From NCBI GenBank assembly GCA_038239195.1, contig JBBSEZ010000105.1:1-24876 (forward strand): 24,876 nt of DNA, given 5' to 3'. Origin of the DNA: JBBSEZ01 sp038239195. Lineage in GTDB: Bacteria; Planctomycetota; Planctomycetia; Gemmatales; Gemmataceae. Below, piece by piece: positions 23,543-24,876 of this stretch. Within the stretch, counting starts at the first letter, position 1; every line of letters starts with the position of its first letter. The notes beneath the pieces are model-generated. The model did not search any database. It saw only the letters and a program-made list of their open reading frames with translations, and was not told the DNA's origin. The translations under genes were made by a program, and so were the position numbers.

Positions 23543-23796
23543 GAGGTCGAGTCGAGGCGGACGAGCCTCTGTAGCCGGAGGTCGCGGAGGGCGGTGTCCG
23601 GCTGGCGGCCGGGGCGCGGCGGGGCCGCGGACAGGAGATGTCCTTAGAGGCCAAGGGCGCCCCCCAGACTACAATCCCTGTCAGTCCCGCGATTCGTCGG
23701 GCGCATGCCCTTGTCTGGGCTTGCCGACGCACGTTGGAAGATGGCACGATACCCAGAGAGACCAGGCCTACGAGACTCGCCGCGCGAGGGACGACG
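23543..23796. other. Intergenic stretch before the antitoxin-like gene
   Basis: Mostly GC-rich debris on the left. The sequence closest to the antitoxin start (about 23660-23796) is AT-richer and likely holds its promoter, but no convincing -35/-10 pair can be placed. An in-frame ATG at 23638 would add 53 residues to the antitoxin frame, with no support. Confidence 0.3.
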
Positions 23797-24099
23797 ATGA
23801 AATCAGTCACGGGAACGATCGAGAACGGAGCCGTCGTGCCGGACGGGCAAATCGTGTGGCCCGACGGCACCAAGGTGGAAATCACCCCCCACGAGGCCCC
23901 CGGCAAGCTCGGCCTGGAGGAGCCCGAGTGGCGGGACGATGCGGAAGCCCTACGCGACTGGGAAGCGTGGATCAGGACCATCGAGCCCTTGGAGATCGCG
24001 CCGGAGGAACAGGCCGCGGCTACCCGGTTCCACGACGAGATGCGGCGATTCAACCTCGAGGCCGTCCGGCGGGGGATGGGAGGGGGGGCGGCCGAATGA
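23797..24099 (+). CDS. Antitoxin-like protein of a VapBC-type pair
   Basis: A 100-residue acidic protein. ATG 23797 follows GAGGGA and starts MKSVTGTIENGAVVPDGQ, a small beta-rich opening. WPDGTKVEITPHE follows, like the N-terminal domain of DUF104/AF2212-type antitoxins. The C-terminal half is helical and charged (about 55-100), as expected for the part that wraps a PIN toxin. Its TGA overlaps by four bases (ATGA) with a PIN-type start codon, the classic antitoxin-toxin coupling. That toxin is broken, so this antitoxin is probably an orphan in this genome unless it neutralises another copy. Confidence 0.65.
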   Translation: MKSVTGTIENGAVVPDGQIVWPDGTKVEITPHEAPGKLGLEEPEWRDDAEALRDWEAWIRTIEPLEIAPEEQAAATRFHDEMRRFNLEAVRRGMGGGAAE

Positions 24100-24250
24100 G
24101 AAGGTACTTGCTCGACACCGGCATCGCCAACGACTTCATGAACCGGCGCAACGGCGTACTGGAACGAGCAGATGAGGAACGGCACTGCGGCCACCGTATC
24201 GGACTTTGCGTTCCGGTCCTGGGACGGCGTTCGGACGGTTGCGCAGGTTC
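24096..24250 (+). pseudogene. vapC: Truncated VapC-type PIN-domain toxin
   Basis: The first 43 residues match the start of a VapC toxin: MRRYLLDTGIANDFMNRR with the first catalytic Asp at D7, then ERADEERHCGHRIGLCVPVLG. In intact relatives VPVLG is followed by ELWAG, bringing the second acidic residue, and about 85 further residues. Here the frame turns to unrelated sequence (RRSDGCAGSRPG) and runs uselessly into the next gene, which begins at 24283. The toxin is therefore decapitated at its 3' side and should be inactive. It starts inside the antitoxin stop codon. The right boundary is approximate. Confidence 0.65.
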
Positions 24251-24282
24251 TCGCCCTGGTTTCAGGCACCGGAGTAATTCCC

Positions 24283-24852
24283 ATGTTGAGTTGCCAAAGG
24301 TTGTTGACCCTGTTCTGTGCAGTCGCACTCTTCGCGATGCTGGGCCTGCCTCGCCCTGCCCCGGCAGCGGAGAAAGACACCGCCCCGGAAACCCGCAAGG
24401 TCGCTGGCATCCTGATCGACAAAAAGCCTGACTGGGCCCTCGTGAAACCCGACGGCGAAGACGAGCCCGTCAAGTATCTGATCGGCAAGGGCGCCGACAA
24501 AAAACTGCTCGCGGCCTTGAAAACCACCTACGACGCATGCCGCGTGCAATTGACGTACAAGACCGACGGTGACTCGCGGCAACTGGTCGGCATCCGGAGG
24601 CAGGTCCTCCGGGCCTCGGGAACGGTGACGGGCACGGTCGTGAAGGTTTACAACGATTTTTGGGTCGAAGTGAAGCCCAGGAACGGCCTCTCCGATGCGT
24701 ATGCTCCCGGCGTTGGGAACTTCAAGAACAAGGAGTTCATGGCCAAGCTCAAGGGGCTGAAAAAGGGCGACTCGGTCACGATCTCGTTCAACACGGACTT
24801 CGAGCGGCATCGTATCCTGGCGCTTCGGATCAACGCCCCCAAGCCCAAGTAA
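24283..24852 (+). CDS. Exported protein of unknown function
   Basis: A 189-residue protein. ATG 24283 was chosen because GGAG (24271-24274) lies eight bases upstream and because it opens a clean signal peptide (LLTLFCAVALFAMLGLP, cleavage near APA/AEK). An in-frame ATG at 24172 lies in the broken toxin and would bury the signal. The mature part is lysine-rich and beta-rich. It contains two similar-looking segments, KVAGILIDKKPDWALVKPDG and VTGTVVKVYNDFWVEVKPRNG, each a G-x-h strand followed by a W-h-h-VKP strand. This suggests two copies of a small beta-barrel, perhaps OB-like. The spacing to the broken toxin suggests that the upstream deletion ended near its promoter. No family is recognised. 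Confidence 0.7.
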   Translation: MLSCQRLLTLFCAVALFAMLGLPRPAPAAEKDTAPETRKVAGILIDKKPDWALVKPDGEDEPVKYLIGKGADKKLLAALKTTYDACRVQLTYKTDGDSRQLVGIRRQVLRASGTVTGTVVKVYNDFWVEVKPRNGLSDAYAPGVGNFKNKEFMAKLKGLKKGDSVTISFNTDFERHRILALRINAPKPK

Positions 24853-24876
24853 GGCGATCGGCAAGTCGTGTTCTCC

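Overview
The window is GC-rich (mostly well above 60% by eye) and has the hallmarks of a planctomycete, most like the Gemmata/Gemmataceae group. It carries large exported WD40 proteins, a Hanks-type Ser/Thr kinase fused to a cyclase-like domain, a STAND ATPase and TPRs, bacterial Ig-like repeats, several palindromic repeat elements, and small exported proteins of unknown function. The taxonomic call is inference from gene style. No rRNA, tRNA or CRISPR array was seen.

Layout. (1) 1-3300: the end of an Ig-like repeat surface protein followed by an exported seven-blade WD40 protein. The whole block was duplicated in tandem, so there is an Ig-like remnant and a second WD40 paralogue. (2) 3400-8545, minus strand: a sigma-70-like factor, an Hsp70-type ATPase with a C-terminal membrane hairpin, a two-TM partner protein, and a GT28/MGDG-synthase-type glycolipid glycosyltransferase. 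The last three look like one transcription unit, read from the glycosyltransferase to the Hsp70. (3) 8546-11840: a divergent intergenic region with a 34-bp-arm palindrome, then a 1017-aa exported protein made of about 21 WD40 blades (three propellers). (4) 11841-12366: a MITE-like element with about 100-nt inverted arms, then the leader of the next operon. (5) 12367-20781, plus strand: lipoxygenase, cytochrome P450, a kinase/zinc-ribbon/pseudo-cyclase/STAND/TPR giant, and a protein that looks like a distant catalase-fold relative. (6) 20957-24876: a mixed accessory region with an exported TRASH/YHS-like protein, a DUF3775-like protein paired with a HEPN-domain protein, palindromes and gene debris, an antitoxin-like gene with a wrecked VapC/PIN toxin, and an exported protein of unknown function.

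The most interesting block is (5). The lipoxygenase keeps all five predicted iron ligands and should make fatty-acid hydroperoxides. The P450 twelve bases downstream keeps its haem-binding loop but lacks the acidic residue of the I-helix acid-alcohol pair, as P450s that rearrange ready-made peroxides often do. The fourth gene shows a catalase-like distal-side pattern, and catalase-related enzymes are the other known class that rearranges lipoxygenase hydroperoxides. A kinase/STAND sensor sits between them. This reads as a candidate bacterial oxylipin synthesis and signalling cassette. The joint function is inference; the residues are visible in the sequence.
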